Shown here piece by piece: positions 18,536 through 27,893 of a stretch of 64,000 nt of DNA. The stretch comes from Synechococcus sp. NB0720_010 (lineage in GTDB: Bacteria > Cyanobacteriota > Cyanobacteriia > PCC-6307 > Cyanobiaceae). The stretch's first letter is position 1. Each line of letters opens with the position of its first letter. Where the stretch lies: positions 1,738,045 through 1,802,044 of the forward strand of contig NZ_CP090898.1 of the NCBI RefSeq assembly GCF_023078835.1, read 5' to 3'. The position numbers were made by a program, and so were the translations under genes. The notes below the pieces were generated by a model that had not been told where the DNA came from, searched no databases, and worked only from the letters and a program-made list of their open reading frames with translations.

Positions 18536-18538
18536 GCG

Positions 18539-19228
18539 ATGCCCACCGCGTTTTCGGTCCAAGAGCTTCAGGCCATTCCGTTTTTCAGCGCGATCAACGA
18601 GGAGGACGCTGCCGTTCTGCTGGATCGTCATCGCCTGGTGGAGGTGATGCCGGGGCAAACCCTGGTGATGGAGGCCGATTGGGGCGAAAACCTGATGGTG
18701 GTCATCAGTGGCCTGGCCAAGGTGCGCTCCTACAACGCTGATGGCGAGGAGTCGGTCTTGTCCTTGGTCGGTGCGGGGGAGTTGCTGGGGGAGCTGTCGG
18801 TCTTGGACGGTGATGCCCGCTCGGCGGATGTGGTGACCCTCTCTCCGGTGAAGCTGTTGAAGTTGCAGGGCACTGGGTTTCAGAGGGTGCTGCAGGCCAA
18901 CATGAGCCTGGCTCTGGGAATCGCGCGACTCGAGGCTTCGCGCTTGCGGGATCTCAATCGCCGTTTCGGCGTTCAGAAAAGCGATGCGACAACGCGGCTA
19001 CTGGATGCCTTGGCCTACCTGGCGCGCAAGAGCAGCGCTGAAGACAACCCTTTGGCACTGATGCCGCCTCTCTCCCAAGGAGAGATCGCGATCTTGGCGG
19101 GGTTGGCTCGGGAAACGGCCTCGCGAACGATGAGCAAATTGCGCAGCCGTGGGGTCGTGAATGAAGAGAACGGCTGCATGCAACTCACGTCTCTCGAGCC
19201 CCTGCAGAAACGTGGCTTGATCGCTTAG
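18539..19228 (+). CDS. Crp/Fnr family transcription regulator
   Basis: A 229-residue regulator with an N-terminal cyclic-nucleotide-binding fold (about 10-125), a long dimer helix and a winged helix at about 178-210 (SQGEIAILAGLARETASRTMSKLRSRGVV). The phosphate-binding cassette retains the key Glu and Arg: GE85LSVLDGDAR94SADV. There are no Fnr-type cysteines, so an iron-sulfur sensor is unlikely. It is distinct from NtcA, whose recognition helix reads differently as I recall it. A cAMP-responsive role is an inference supported by the CHASE2 cyclase gene about 2.3 kb downstream. Confidence 0.9.
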   Translation: MPTAFSVQELQAIPFFSAINEEDAAVLLDRHRLVEVMPGQTLVMEADWGENLMVVISGLAKVRSYNADGEESVLSLVGAGELLGELSVLDGDARSADVVTLSPVKLLKLQGTGFQRVLQANMSLALGIARLEASRLRDLNRRFGVQKSDATTRLLDALAYLARKSSAEDNPLALMPPLSQGEIAILAGLARETASRTMSKLRSRGVVNEENGCMQLTSLEPLQKRGLIA

Positions 19229-19785
19229 GCCTCCCCGATGCTTTCGAGGTGATCGGCTGCTAGGGCCATGGAGTGGCTGTATGCCCGTAGCGCCTCACAG
19301 CTGCGGGTCAGTTGTTCACGGTCTCCGGCCTGCACAGCAGAAATGCCATCGAGGAGAAGCCCCATAATTTGGTTGCTCTTGAGGCAGCGCTGGCAGATCA
19401 GGGCCAGGATCTCAATGGTGAGATCGGCATCAAACAGCATCGCTTGGAGCATCTCGTTGCCATCCACCGCGATCAATTTCGCGGGTCCATTGATGACGCG
19501 CACATCCGCGGAGTGAACCCCATTGCCGAAGAGCCCCATCTCGCCAAGGATCTCCTCGGCTTCGACAATCGCCAGGGTGTGTGGCTGGTTCTCTCCTTGC
19601 TTGAGCTGAACCGCGACCGTGCCTTCCATGAGCAGAAGGATGCGTTCCGCGATGGCGCCCTGCTCCATCAACAGTTCGCCCTCCTCGGCGATGTGTTCTC
19701 GTGCGGTCAGGTCATTGCCATGAGATGCCAACAGCAGCTTCATCCGCTCGCGGACGACACTGAGTTGTGGCTCAAGCCCCCACAT
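19225..19785 (-). CDS. Stand-alone cyclic-nucleotide-binding domain protein
   Basis: The 186-residue protein is one cNMP-binding fold (about 15-135) followed by a helical tail, without a DNA-binding or enzyme domain. The phosphate-binding cassette reads GE82MGLFGNGVH91SADV, with His in place of the usual Arg, so binding of cAMP in the ordinary way is uncertain. It lies two bases after the FecR gene stop on the same strand and may be the last gene of a cyclase-FecR-cNMP operon. Its stop interlocks with that of the convergent Crp/Fnr gene (TTAG, 19225-19228). Confidence 0.85.
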   Translation of the reverse strand: MWGLEPQLSVVRERMKLLLASHGNDLTAREHIAEEGELLMEQGAIAERILLLMEGTVAVQLKQGENQPHTLAIVEAEEILGEMGLFGNGVHSADVRVINGPAKLIAVDGNEMLQAMLFDADLTIEILALICQRCLKSNQIMGLLLDGISAVQAGDREQLTRSCEALRAYSHSMALAADHLESIGEA

Positions 19786-19787
19786 CG

Positions 19788-21542
19788 TTAGATGAATTCA
19801 GCAATTGTGAATGGGCTGCTGCATTCAGGGGTGTCATTGCGGTTGGCTGTTGTGTAGCGGGTTGCTTCGGAAAGGCCTGAGGCACTGGGCTTATAGACAA
19901 TTCCTGTTCCATTGGGATCTCTGCACACATAGGTGTACGTAACCACTTCTTCTTCAACGGGTTGTTCAACCACGGGTGGCTTGGGCAGCTTGTCCTCAGG
20001 AATCACGAGGTTGTTGTCTGCCCGCAGTCTTGGGAAGGGGGTTTGGGCCGCAATCATCCAGTCAACGCCGGTGATGGCCTGCAGGCTCGAGCTGGTGGAG
20101 CCATAGAGACGTTTGTAGCTCTCGGCGATCGCGTGACTCTCGGGGAGGAGGTTCTGCCCCTCGAGGTTGCTGACCACCAGCTTTGAGAAGCGTTCACGGC
20201 TGATGGCGCCCTTGCGGATCAGGTCGCCATTGCTGTTGAAGCTGGCTTCCTCTCCGGCCGCGATCACGGTTGCACCGGCTTGGCTCAGCAACTGCTCGCC
20301 CACGTCGCTATGCACCCGCTGTTGGCGTCCAATGGCGACCTGAATCGGCTGACCGTTGTTGAAGCTCTGGTTCTGCCAGGGCAGAGGCGACTTCTGCCTT
20401 GGGGAGGGCAGGTTGGGATCGCGAACAAACCGACCGGCCGTGGCAAATCGGTAGGTGATCTGGCCGCCGACCACCGTGTCCAGCAGCTCGTCGTACTGCC
20501 CGTAGACATTCATTTCCAGGGCATTGCCGACGGGTACGTTCACTCCGATCCGTCCACCGCCGTATTGGTTCCCTAAGCCGTGCATCACATAGGGCGCCAG
20601 GGAGAGATGGATGGAGCGCTCCCCGAGGTTCACAACGGGAATGCCCACCCGCGCGATCGCAAAGCCCAGGCTGTCCTCGCAGTTGTCTGAGGGGATGCCG
20701 CCATTGGCACTGAACTGCCAGCGGTTGAGCTCAATCTGACCGCCCACGGCGATCTGGGAGTGGAAGCAGCCGGGGATCTGCCAGCCGTCGTAGCCCACCA
20801 GGAGCGTGTTGGAGCTTTGGTTATTGGGGTCGTACCAGGTGTAGCCCACTTCGCTGCTGGCACCCCAGAAGCCATCGAAGTTGCTGGATCCCGTGCTGTA
20901 GCTGTACAGCAAGGAACTGCTGTTCTCTTGGATGATCGGCGTGAAGAAGCTCAGGTCGCCCAGGACCAGACCAGCCGCTTGGCCCAGGCTGGTTCCGCCT
21001 GCATTGCTTCCCCAGGCACTGGATCCCAGGCCGACCACGGGGCTCAGGCTCGGGTAGGTCGAGAGAATGTTGATCTCCTCTTCTGCCGCCATCGCGGTCT
21101 CGATCGCTGCGGCTTCGCCAACAGTGGCGGTCCCGGTCAGCACAGCCAGGTCGTAGCCGCCGTCCTCGGTGCTGCTCAGCACATAGGTCGTGCCGCGAAC
21201 GCCCAAGACCTTGCTGCCGAGGCAGCTGGCCTGAGGGCCATTGACCAGCACGCGTCCACTGTTCAGGCGGAAACACTCCTGGCCCAGGGTGATCAGGCTG
21301 TTCTGACCCAGGAAGCCGATGGCTCGCTTGTCAAAGAGGAGTTCAGTCCGGCTGGAGCCGGTGCTGATTTGTTGTCCGCGATCGGCCGTCTGGTTGACCT
21401 TGGCCTGTTGTTTGTCGATGTAGACCTCGCGTCCGTCGATGATCCGGCGGACCGTGGCGCTGTCAAAGGGTGCGGCGAGGGCACTGCCCATGAGCAGCGG
21501 AGCCACAGCCAGACCTTGAATCAGGCGTCTGCTGAGACCCAT
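19788..21542 (-). CDS. FecR-domain secreted protein with a beta-rich middle region
   Basis: The 584-residue protein has a signal peptide (LIQGLAVAPLLMGSALAAP), a FecR domain at about 20-150 (VNQTADRGQQISTGSSRTEL, then VLGVRGTTYVLSS) and a middle part, about 200-385, with short alternating strands and aromatic ends (VGYTWYDPNN, LLVGYDGW, MNVYGQYDELLDTVVGGQITYRF) that looks like an outer-membrane barrel of the inverse-autotransporter kind. The C-terminus has a Pro-rich linker and a Cys pair. ATG 21542 has an AGGG site and starts the signal peptide; ATG 21566, touching the upstream stop, is the alternative. FecR genes beside CHASE2 cyclases are common in cyanobacteria; the joint role is not established. 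Confidence 0.85.
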   Translation of the reverse strand: MGLSRRLIQGLAVAPLLMGSALAAPFDSATVRRIIDGREVYIDKQQAKVNQTADRGQQISTGSSRTELLFDKRAIGFLGQNSLITLGQECFRLNSGRVLVNGPQASCLGSKVLGVRGTTYVLSSTEDGGYDLAVLTGTATVGEAAAIETAMAAEEEINILSTYPSLSPVVGLGSSAWGSNAGGTSLGQAAGLVLGDLSFFTPIIQENSSSLLYSYSTGSSNFDGFWGASSEVGYTWYDPNNQSSNTLLVGYDGWQIPGCFHSQIAVGGQIELNRWQFSANGGIPSDNCEDSLGFAIARVGIPVVNLGERSIHLSLAPYVMHGLGNQYGGGRIGVNVPVGNALEMNVYGQYDELLDTVVGGQITYRFATAGRFVRDPNLPSPRQKSPLPWQNQSFNNGQPIQVAIGRQQRVHSDVGEQLLSQAGATVIAAGEEASFNSNGDLIRKGAISRERFSKLVVSNLEGQNLLPESHAIAESYKRLYGSTSSSLQAITGVDWMIAAQTPFPRLRADNNLVIPEDKLPKPPVVEQPVEEEVVTYTYVCRDPNGTGIVYKPSASGLSEATRYTTANRNDTPECSSPFTIAEFI

Positions 21543-21566
21543 CACTGCACCCTGTGGTGGACGCAT

Positions 21567-23480
21567 TCAACTTCGATCAGCTGCCTTGGGCACAGGGTTG
21601 GTGACGCTTGCCAGCGCGTACACGTGTTGGGCGGTCTGGCCTCGGATCTCGAAGCGGCCCAAGTCCTCGAGGGGCCACTGGTCACGCACTAAGTCGGCGA
21701 CCCCCTGACTCATCACGATCGTCCGCTGGCACTGTTTGGCGACGGCTTCCAGGCGGCTGGCGGTGTTCACCGCATCTCCGATCACGGTGTAGTCCATGCG
21801 GCGGCTGGAGCCGATGTTGCCGCTAATCACAGTGCCAAAGCTGAGCACGATCACCTGCTGCCAGCTGGTCTCGCCCTGTTGCTCCCAGGTCTGGTTCAGG
21901 CTGCGTAGGCGAGCTTCGATCTCCAGTGCGGCTTCGATGGCGGCTGAGGCCTCCGCTTGGTTGCCGCGGTGGATGGGGGCTCCAAACACCGCCAGGGTGG
22001 CGTCGCCGATGAACTTGTCCACCGTGGCGCCTTGCCCGTGCAGCGCCTCAACGACTTCGCTGAAGTAGACGTTCAGCCGCTCCACCAGTTCGACCACCCT
22101 GCCGCTGCTGGACATGGCTTGGGTGTAGGCCGTGAACCCCCGGATGTCGGTCATCAGGACAACGACCTCGGTCAGCTTCCCCCCCAGCAAGCCATCAGCT
22201 TCTTCCGGTTGATTGGCGATCTCGCTGGCCACCGCAGGTGAGAGATAGCGGCTCAGGCTGCGCTTGAGCCTGCGCCGATTGAGCTGCAGATTGACGGTGG
22301 CCTCCGCGCTGCTCACCACACCGACAGCGAGGGTTCCAAGGGACAAGCTGATGACGCGCAGGGCGATTCCCCACTGGCTGATCAACAGGACGCCGCTAAC
22401 CACAAGGGCTGCAGCGATCGCACCTGTGATCCCCAGGCGCCTCAGGGGCCGAGTCCAGCGCTGACTCAGTAGACCGACCCCAATCACGCTCGCTCCTGTG
22501 AACAGCGACCAGGCGATCGAGCGGGGCTGGAGCCAGAGCACTCGTTGCTCAAGGCGGTTGCCTAATTCGGTGGCATGAATTTCCACCCCGGGCATGCCTT
22601 CCGTTCCGGCAAAGGGGGTGTGATGCAGGTCCTGGAAGATCGCTGCCGTGGGGCCAACGAGCACCAAGCGATTGCGCAAGCGCCCCGAGGCGTTCAGGTG
22701 TTGATAGCTACGGGGCTCCAGCAGTTCCCAAATCGGGATGGTCTCGATCGTGCGCGGTGGTCCGTAGGGGTCCAACAGCGGCCTCCAACCGGTCCTGGTC
22801 GTCGTCTCAATGGTTGGCTGGCTGCTCTGTTGCAGCAGGGCCGAGCCCAGGCTTGGTGGCACCTGGGGGCCCAGCGTCTGGCGCAGTTGCTCGGCGTAGT
22901 GATCTGGGCGAAGACGAATCGAGCCATCGGGGTTCAGGAACCCATTCAGCAGTCCCTGGGGTACTTGCGCGAGCGCTTGAACCGGGCTGGCCAGGCTCAA
23001 TCCAGCCACTGAGCCGCGGCTTTCCAACACCTGCGCTCCGAGGACGACCTTGCCGCGATGTTTCCTGAGTCCTTGTGCGAAGGCCTGGTCGTCAGCAGGT
23101 CCGTACCCACTGGGGGTATCGAAGAGCAGGTCGAAGCCCACCGCTTTAGCGCCGCTCTCAAAGAGCCGGTTCAGAACCAGTGCATAGATGGCCCGGGGCC
23201 ACGGCCAGCTCTGCAGGCGTTGCAGTTCCGCTTGCTCGGCCAGGTCGGCATTGGCGGTTTGTTGCAGGCTGAAGTCGTCAATCGCGACGATTGCCAGTTC
23301 AGGCGGGGCCGGCCGGGGGCCTCTGAGCTCCTGACTGATCTCGGTGAGCTGATACTCCGCTTGCTCGAGCGGTTCCGGCCACAACCAAGGTGCCGCCGCA
23401 CTAAGGACTCCCAGTCCCAGGATCAGGCTCTTGCGCCGTAGCCAACCTCCAATGGATGTCGTAGCCAGGCGTGTCATCAA
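21567..23480 (-). CDS. CHASE2-domain membrane adenylate cyclase (class III)
   Basis: The 637-residue protein has an N-terminal membrane anchor (about 17-34), an extracellular CHASE2 sensor (about 45-310), three further membrane spans (about 321-341, 351-372, 375-393) and a class III cyclase domain (about 435-620). The two metal Asp are D445 (LMTDIRGFT) and D493 (KFIGDATLAVFG); K489 and T565 are the adenine-specifying pair, and N572 and R576 the transition-state residues (VNTASRLE). These favour ATP over GTP as substrate. Its stop directly abuts the first FecR start (TGAATG). The CHASE2 ligand is unknown. Confidence 0.92.
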   Translation of the reverse strand: MMTRLATTSIGGWLRRKSLILGLGVLSAAAPWLWPEPLEQAEYQLTEISQELRGPRPAPPELAIVAIDDFSLQQTANADLAEQAELQRLQSWPWPRAIYALVLNRLFESGAKAVGFDLLFDTPSGYGPADDQAFAQGLRKHRGKVVLGAQVLESRGSVAGLSLASPVQALAQVPQGLLNGFLNPDGSIRLRPDHYAEQLRQTLGPQVPPSLGSALLQQSSQPTIETTTRTGWRPLLDPYGPPRTIETIPIWELLEPRSYQHLNASGRLRNRLVLVGPTAAIFQDLHHTPFAGTEGMPGVEIHATELGNRLEQRVLWLQPRSIAWSLFTGASVIGVGLLSQRWTRPLRRLGITGAIAAALVVSGVLLISQWGIALRVISLSLGTLAVGVVSSAEATVNLQLNRRRLKRSLSRYLSPAVASEIANQPEEADGLLGGKLTEVVVLMTDIRGFTAYTQAMSSSGRVVELVERLNVYFSEVVEALHGQGATVDKFIGDATLAVFGAPIHRGNQAEASAAIEAALEIEARLRSLNQTWEQQGETSWQQVIVLSFGTVISGNIGSSRRMDYTVIGDAVNTASRLEAVAKQCQRTIVMSQGVADLVRDQWPLEDLGRFEIRGQTAQHVYALASVTNPVPKAADRS

Positions 23481-23487
23481 CCCGTCC

Positions 23488-25422
23488 TTAGCTCTGCAGG
23501 TAGGTCGTTTGCCTCAGGCTCGTCTCCAGGTGATCCATCAAACGGCGGGCCTCCTGGATTTTGAGGGTTCCTTTTTGGATGGCTGACTCGCTGGTCACCC
23601 GGAGTCGCTCCAGCAGCACTTCCGGATCGTGCTCCATCGCCTCGAGCACCTCGGCATTGGTATCCCCGCGCACGACGTGGTCGACCTGGTAGCCGCCTCC
23701 TGGTGAGAGGCGGATGTGGACAGCATTAGTCGCGCCAAAGAGGTTGTGGAGATTGCCCATGACCTCTTGATAGGCCCCGCCGAGGAACATGCCGATGAGG
23801 TAGGGCTCATCGGGTCTAAGCGCATGCAACTCAAGCAGGGGCTTGCTTTGTCCCTGGGCGATGAAGCGCGCCAGTTTGCCGTCGGAGTCGCAGGTGAGGT
23901 CGGCGAAGTGCCCCAGCTGGTCCGGTTGTTCGTTCAGCCGGTGAATCGGCAGCAGCGGGAAGAGTTGCTCAATGGCCCAGCTGTCGGGGGCGGAGCGAAA
24001 GACCGACAAGTTGGCGTAGAAGGTGGCGGCCAGCTCGGCCTTGAGGTTGCTCAGCTCCTCAGGGATTGCTGCGTTGCTGGGGAGTTTTTGTGCAATCGCC
24101 TGGGCGCAGGCCCAGGTGAGCTGCTCGGCTACGGAGCGTTCCGGAAGGCTGAGGTAGCCCAGGCGGAAGGCGTTGAGCGCATCGTCTTTGAATTTGAGGG
24201 CGTCGTTCCAGGTTTCCTGCAGCTTGGAGAGATCCCGATCGCCCTGGCCATCGACAGCTTCGATCTCAGCAAGGGTCTGGCGCAGGTTGCGGACTGTCAG
24301 GGCTTCTTCGCCTTCAGCCTCAGGACAGCCGCTGGGCACGGTGCTTTGGCCCAGCACGTTGAACACCAGCACCGAGAAGTGGCTGGCAATGGCCCGCCCG
24401 CTCTCGCTGACAAGAGTGGGAACCGGGACTCCGTGGGGTTCGCAGCATTCACGAACCGTGGCGACGACGTCGTTGGCGTAGTTCTGCAGCGAGTAGTTCG
24501 TTGAGGCTGAGGTGGCCGTGCGGCTGCCGTCGTAATCCACCCCCAGGCCGCCCCCCACATCGAGGAAACCCATGGGGGCGCCAAGCTTGGTCAGCTCGAC
24601 ATAGATCTGTCCGGCTTCCTGCAGGGCATCCTTGAGCACGGCGATGTCGTTGATCTGACTGCCCACATGGAAGTGGAGCAGCTTCAGGTCGTTCAGCAGG
24701 TTGGCCTTCTTCAGGGCCTCGACCGTGGCCAGCAGCTCGGGGATGGCCAAGCCAAATTTCGCCTTGGCGCCAACGGAGCTTCCCCAGCGGCCGGTGCTGC
24801 GGCTGGAGAGCTTGGCGCGGATTCCAATGAACGGGGCAGCACCCAGCTCCTGGCTGGCCTGGATGATGCGCTCGACCTCGTCGGCCTGTTCGATCACCAC
24901 AACGGGTTGGCGACCAAGCCGGCGGGCCAGGATCGCCGTCTCGATGTAGCGCTGGTCCTTGTAGCCGTTGCAGATCAGCAACGCCTCGGGGTCATCCACC
25001 AAAGACAGGGCGATCAGCAGTTCCGCTTTGCTGCCGGCCTCCAGGCCGAAGTGCCAGCGCTTGCCGCACGTCACCAGCTCTTCGACGACATGGCGCTGCT
25101 GGTTGCACTTCACGGGGAAGACCCCCTGGTAGCGGCCGGTGTAGCCGTATTGCGCGATGGCGCGCTCAAAGGCCCCGTGCAGTCGCTCAAGCCGGTCTTC
25201 GAGGATGTCGTCGAAGCGGATCAGCAGGGGAAGCCCCAGGCTGCGGCCTTCCAGTCCCTGGACGAGATCCAGAAGATCAAGGCTGCCGCCCCGCTCCCCC
25301 TTGGGTTGCACGCTGATGTGGCCGCGGGCATTGACCGAGAAATAGGGATCACCCCAGCGGTCGATGCCGTAGAGGGCTGCGCTGTCAGCTGCGCTCCAGC
25401 TGGTGTTTTCAGCGGAGACCAT
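23488..25422 (-). CDS. speA: Biosynthetic arginine decarboxylase
   Basis: A PLP enzyme that converts arginine to agmatine, the entry to putrescine and spermidine. The 644-residue product has the PLP lysine in [18 protein letters not shown], and the glycine-rich phosphate loop [12 protein letters not shown] of the fold III decarboxylases, plus the long insert typical of the SpeA type. ATG 25422 starts the family-like [19 protein letters not shown]; an in-frame codon at 25506 adds only an unmatched tail. It is seven bases downstream of the cyclase start region and shares the strand, but a link to the cyclase genes is not implied. Confidence 0.95.
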   Translation of the reverse strand: MVSAENTSWSAADSAALYGIDRWGDPYFSVNARGHISVQPKGERGGSLDLLDLVQGLEGRSLGLPLLIRFDDILEDRLERLHGAFERAIAQYGYTGRYQGVFPVKCNQQRHVVEELVTCGKRWHFGLEAGSKAELLIALSLVDDPEALLICNGYKDQRYIETAILARRLGRQPVVVIEQADEVERIIQASQELGAAPFIGIRAKLSSRSTGRWGSSVGAKAKFGLAIPELLATVEALKKANLLNDLKLLHFHVGSQINDIAVLKDALQEAGQIYVELTKLGAPMGFLDVGGGLGVDYDGSRTATSASTNYSLQNYANDVVATVRECCEPHGVPVPTLVSESGRAIASHFSVLVFNVLGQSTVPSGCPEAEGEEALTVRNLRQTLAEIEAVDGQGDRDLSKLQETWNDALKFKDDALNAFRLGYLSLPERSVAEQLTWACAQAIAQKLPSNAAIPEELSNLKAELAATFYANLSVFRSAPDSWAIEQLFPLLPIHRLNEQPDQLGHFADLTCDSDGKLARFIAQGQSKPLLELHALRPDEPYLIGMFLGGAYQEVMGNLHNLFGATNAVHIRLSPGGGYQVDHVVRGDTNAEVLEAMEHDPEVLLERLRVTSESAIQKGTLKIQEARRLMDHLETSLRQTTYLQS

Positions 25423-25538
25423 CAAGCCGGCGGCGGGGCAATGGCAGAAATCTAAGGACTCACGCCCGGGGTGCCAGCTGTGCTTGCCAAGCGGTAGGGC
25501 GGCCACGGACGATGGGCCGGATCAGATGTTTTTTTGTC

Positions 25539-25997
25539 ATGGCTGCCGAGCGCACCTTTATTGCCATCAAGCCCGATGGTGTTCAGCGCGGTTTGGTGGG
25601 TGAGATCCTCGGCCGCTTCGAGCGCAAAGGCTTCAAGCTGGTGGGCCTCAAGCAGCTCACCCCCAGCCGTGAACTGGCTGAGAGCCACTACGGCGTGCAC
25701 CGCGAGCGTCCTTTCTTCGCAGGCCTGGTGGACTTCATCACCTCCGGCCCCGTGGTGGCGATGGTCTGGGAAGGCGATGGCGTGATCGCCAGCGCCCGCA
25801 AGCTGATCGGCGCCACCAAGCCTCTCGAGGCTGAGCCCGGCACCATCCGCGGCGACCTGGCCGTCAATATCGGCCGCAACGTGATCCACGGCTCCGACGC
25901 CCCCGAAACCGCTCAGTTCGAGATCGGTCTCTGGTTCCAGGCCTCTGAGCTCAGCGACTGGACCCCCTCCGATCAGGGCTGGCGCGTCGAGGGCTGA
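25539..25997 (+). CDS. ndk: Nucleoside diphosphate kinase
   Basis: Balances nucleoside triphosphate pools by moving a phosphate from ATP through a phospho-histidine. The 151-residue protein is full length, starting [21 protein letters not shown], with the active-site H117 in [17 protein letters not shown] 25539 is chosen over an in-frame ATG at 25512 because it begins the conserved first strand. It is divergent from speA and ends in a strong terminator. Confidence 0.97.
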   Translation: MAAERTFIAIKPDGVQRGLVGEILGRFERKGFKLVGLKQLTPSRELAESHYGVHRERPFFAGLVDFITSGPVVAMVWEGDGVIASARKLIGATKPLEAEPGTIRGDLAVNIGRNVIHGSDAPETAQFEIGLWFQASELSDWTPSDQGWRVEG

Positions 25998-26019
25998 TCC
26001 CTCCAGCGATTTCAACCTT

Positions 26020-26047
26020 GCCCCCCGCGAGTGCGGGGGGCTTTTTT
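26020..26047 (+). terminator. Rho-independent terminator of ndk
   Basis: Perfect 9-bp stem GCCCCCCGC (26020-26028) / GCGGGGGGC (26033-26041) with a 4-base loop, then six T (26042-26047). It begins 22 bases after the ndk stop. Its T run includes the last bases of the stop codon of the convergent DUF3307 gene. Confidence 0.9.
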
Positions 26048-26381
26048 ATGCCCAAAGACTCAGCAGTAGGACCCAAAGCAATTTGCAGAGCAGGTGGAGG
26101 CTCTGATCCACACCGATGCGATAGCGGTGCTGGCACTTGCCGTAGTCGATCAGGGTGTGGGCGCCCCATTCGGCCAGGCCCAAGGCCGGAACCCCGCTCA
26201 GGAGAGCCACGATCAGGCCATGTATGGCGGCATGGCCGGTGAGCCACCACTGCCAAGGGAGGGTGTTGTCCTGGCCGCGGCACTTCTCGGCGGCCATGCG
26301 GTCGCTCTGCAGTCCAAAGTCCCCCAGGAAATGGCCCATGGACAGGAGGGCCAGGAGTTCAAGACCGTCTTGAAGAGGCAT
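26046..26381 (-). CDS. DUF3307 membrane protein
   Basis: The 111-residue protein is mostly hydrophobic, with segments around 8-25, 48-66 and 94-110, and short polar parts HFLGDFGLQSDRMAAEK and HTLIDYGKCQHR. The front HFLGDFxLQ-x-xxMAxxK matches the DUF3307 family of small membrane proteins, which has no known function. I place the start at ATG 26381; an in-frame codon at 26453 would run into the divergent cNMP gene. The 3' end overlaps the T run of the ndk terminator. Confidence 0.8.
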   Translation of the reverse strand: MPLQDGLELLALLSMGHFLGDFGLQSDRMAAEKCRGQDNTLPWQWWLTGHAAIHGLIVALLSGVPALGLAEWGAHTLIDYGKCQHRYRIGVDQSLHLLCKLLWVLLLSLWA

Positions 26382-26447
26382 CAGCGACGGATCTGCCAAG
26401 ACCGAACAGCGTGCATAGGTTGACGGGGAGTTCCCCAACTGTCGCTG

Positions 26448-27893
26448 ATGCAAGCGGAATCGCTGCAGTTGTTGCAGGCCATTGATGACGGGGTGGCTGG
26501 TGTTTTTGAAGGGGTTCAGGCCAGAACCTTTGCCGCAGGGGAAGAACTCGTCGCTGAAGGAGCATCCCTCGATCGACTGCTCCTGGTGTCCTCCGGGGTC
26601 TGCCGGGTCAGTTGGCAGGGCCTGCCCGAATCTCAGCGGCCCTGCCTGGGGCCTGGTTCCGTCATTGGTGACGTCTCGTTGTTGCTGGGGGGTGTGACGA
26701 GGGCGCGCATCGTCGCGTTGGAGTCCGTTGATTGCTTGGAGCTACCGAAGGCGTCTCTTGAGGAGGTCACGCGCAGCAATCCAGCCTTGGCTCTACGCAT
26801 TTATCGGGCCTTGGCATCGATTAATGCCCAGCGATTGATCCAGCAAACACACCACCTGGGTCTGCTCCAATCGCCGCCCTTCGCTGAGCCCAAGCATTTG
26901 AACGCCAGGGTGGGTCAATCCATCCGTCAATTCAAAGATGCTGCTGCTGCCTTTGAGGCGGATCTGAGGCGTACACAGCGCAACCCTGATTTATTGGTCG
27001 CTCTCAAAGAAGCCTTCCGTGGCGTTGTGCTTGTCGTCCATGAGGTGTTTCCCGCCCTCTCGGGAGCTGAGCCGGCTTTGGATTGTGCGTCGCTCCAGAT
27101 CCTGCGCACAGAGTTGCTTCCCTATTTGCTGCTGACTCGGTCTGCTGAGCGGATGTATCGCAAGCCGCGCGGCTATGCGGGTGATTTTTTGACGATTGAC
27201 TGGATGTATGCCGATGAACCAGGAGGTGCTGGTGAATTGGGTGTGGAACTCGATCGCTGTTTTTTGGACGAGCCGGCTGCCCAGGCGGTGCGAAATCGGC
27301 GGGGGTTGCTGCGGGAAGAGTTGCAGCGCTCCTTAGATCTATGCGCGGAGAGGCCTCTGCGGGTGACGAGCTTGGCCTGCGGTCCGGCGGCCGAGATCTT
27401 TGATCTTCTCCAAGATCCGCAGTTGGCGAGCCAGTTGGAGTTGACCTTGGTTGATGTGGATCAGCAGGCCTTGGATCACGTCCGTGCGCGGCTGGACCGT
27501 GAGCAGATTGAGCAGCATTTGCCTTTGCCCATCCGACTGGAGCGGCGCAATCTCTTGCATCTCTGCATCGGACGGCAACGCCTGGAGCTCAAGCCCCAGC
27601 ACTTGATGTATTCGATTGGCCTGATTGATTATTTCGATGATCGAATCGTGACCCGACTGCAGGCCTGGATTCATCAAAGCCTGGTGAGCGGCGGACGTTC
27701 CATCTTGGGGAACTTTCACCCAGACAACAGCACGCGCGGCCTGATGGATCAGCTATTGGATTGGCGCCTGATTCACCGCGACCAAGCGGACATGGAGCGC
27801 CTCGCTCAAGCGGCAGGCTTTGCCCCAGGCGCGACCGAGATGCGCTTAGAGCCCGCAGGAGTCAATCTGTTTGCGATTTCAACGCGCGGGTGA
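26448..27893 (+). CDS. cNMP-binding domain fused to a PhcB-like SAM methyltransferase
   Basis: The 481-residue protein joins a cyclic-nucleotide-binding fold (about 10-125; cassette GD75VSLLLGGVTR85ARIVA) to a long helical region and a methyltransferase domain. RMYRKPRGYAGDF (235-247) and LMYSIGLIDYFDDR are hallmarks I associate with proteins labelled extracellular factor 3-hydroxypalmitate methyl ester biosynthesis; the SAM site is VTSLACGPAAEIFDL (306-320) with an acidic LVDVD at 334-338. The fusion suggests a methyltransferase gated by a cyclic nucleotide. The product in this organism is unknown. Its 3' end overlaps thiO by 32 bases, tail to tail. Confidence 0.85.
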   Translation: MQAESLQLLQAIDDGVAGVFEGVQARTFAAGEELVAEGASLDRLLLVSSGVCRVSWQGLPESQRPCLGPGSVIGDVSLLLGGVTRARIVALESVDCLELPKASLEEVTRSNPALALRIYRALASINAQRLIQQTHHLGLLQSPPFAEPKHLNARVGQSIRQFKDAAAAFEADLRRTQRNPDLLVALKEAFRGVVLVVHEVFPALSGAEPALDCASLQILRTELLPYLLLTRSAERMYRKPRGYAGDFLTIDWMYADEPGGAGELGVELDRCFLDEPAAQAVRNRRGLLREELQRSLDLCAERPLRVTSLACGPAAEIFDLLQDPQLASQLELTLVDVDQQALDHVRARLDREQIEQHLPLPIRLERRNLLHLCIGRQRLELKPQHLMYSIGLIDYFDDRIVTRLQAWIHQSLVSGGRSILGNFHPDNSTRGLMDQLLDWRLIHRDQADMERLAQAAGFAPGATEMRLEPAGVNLFAISTRG

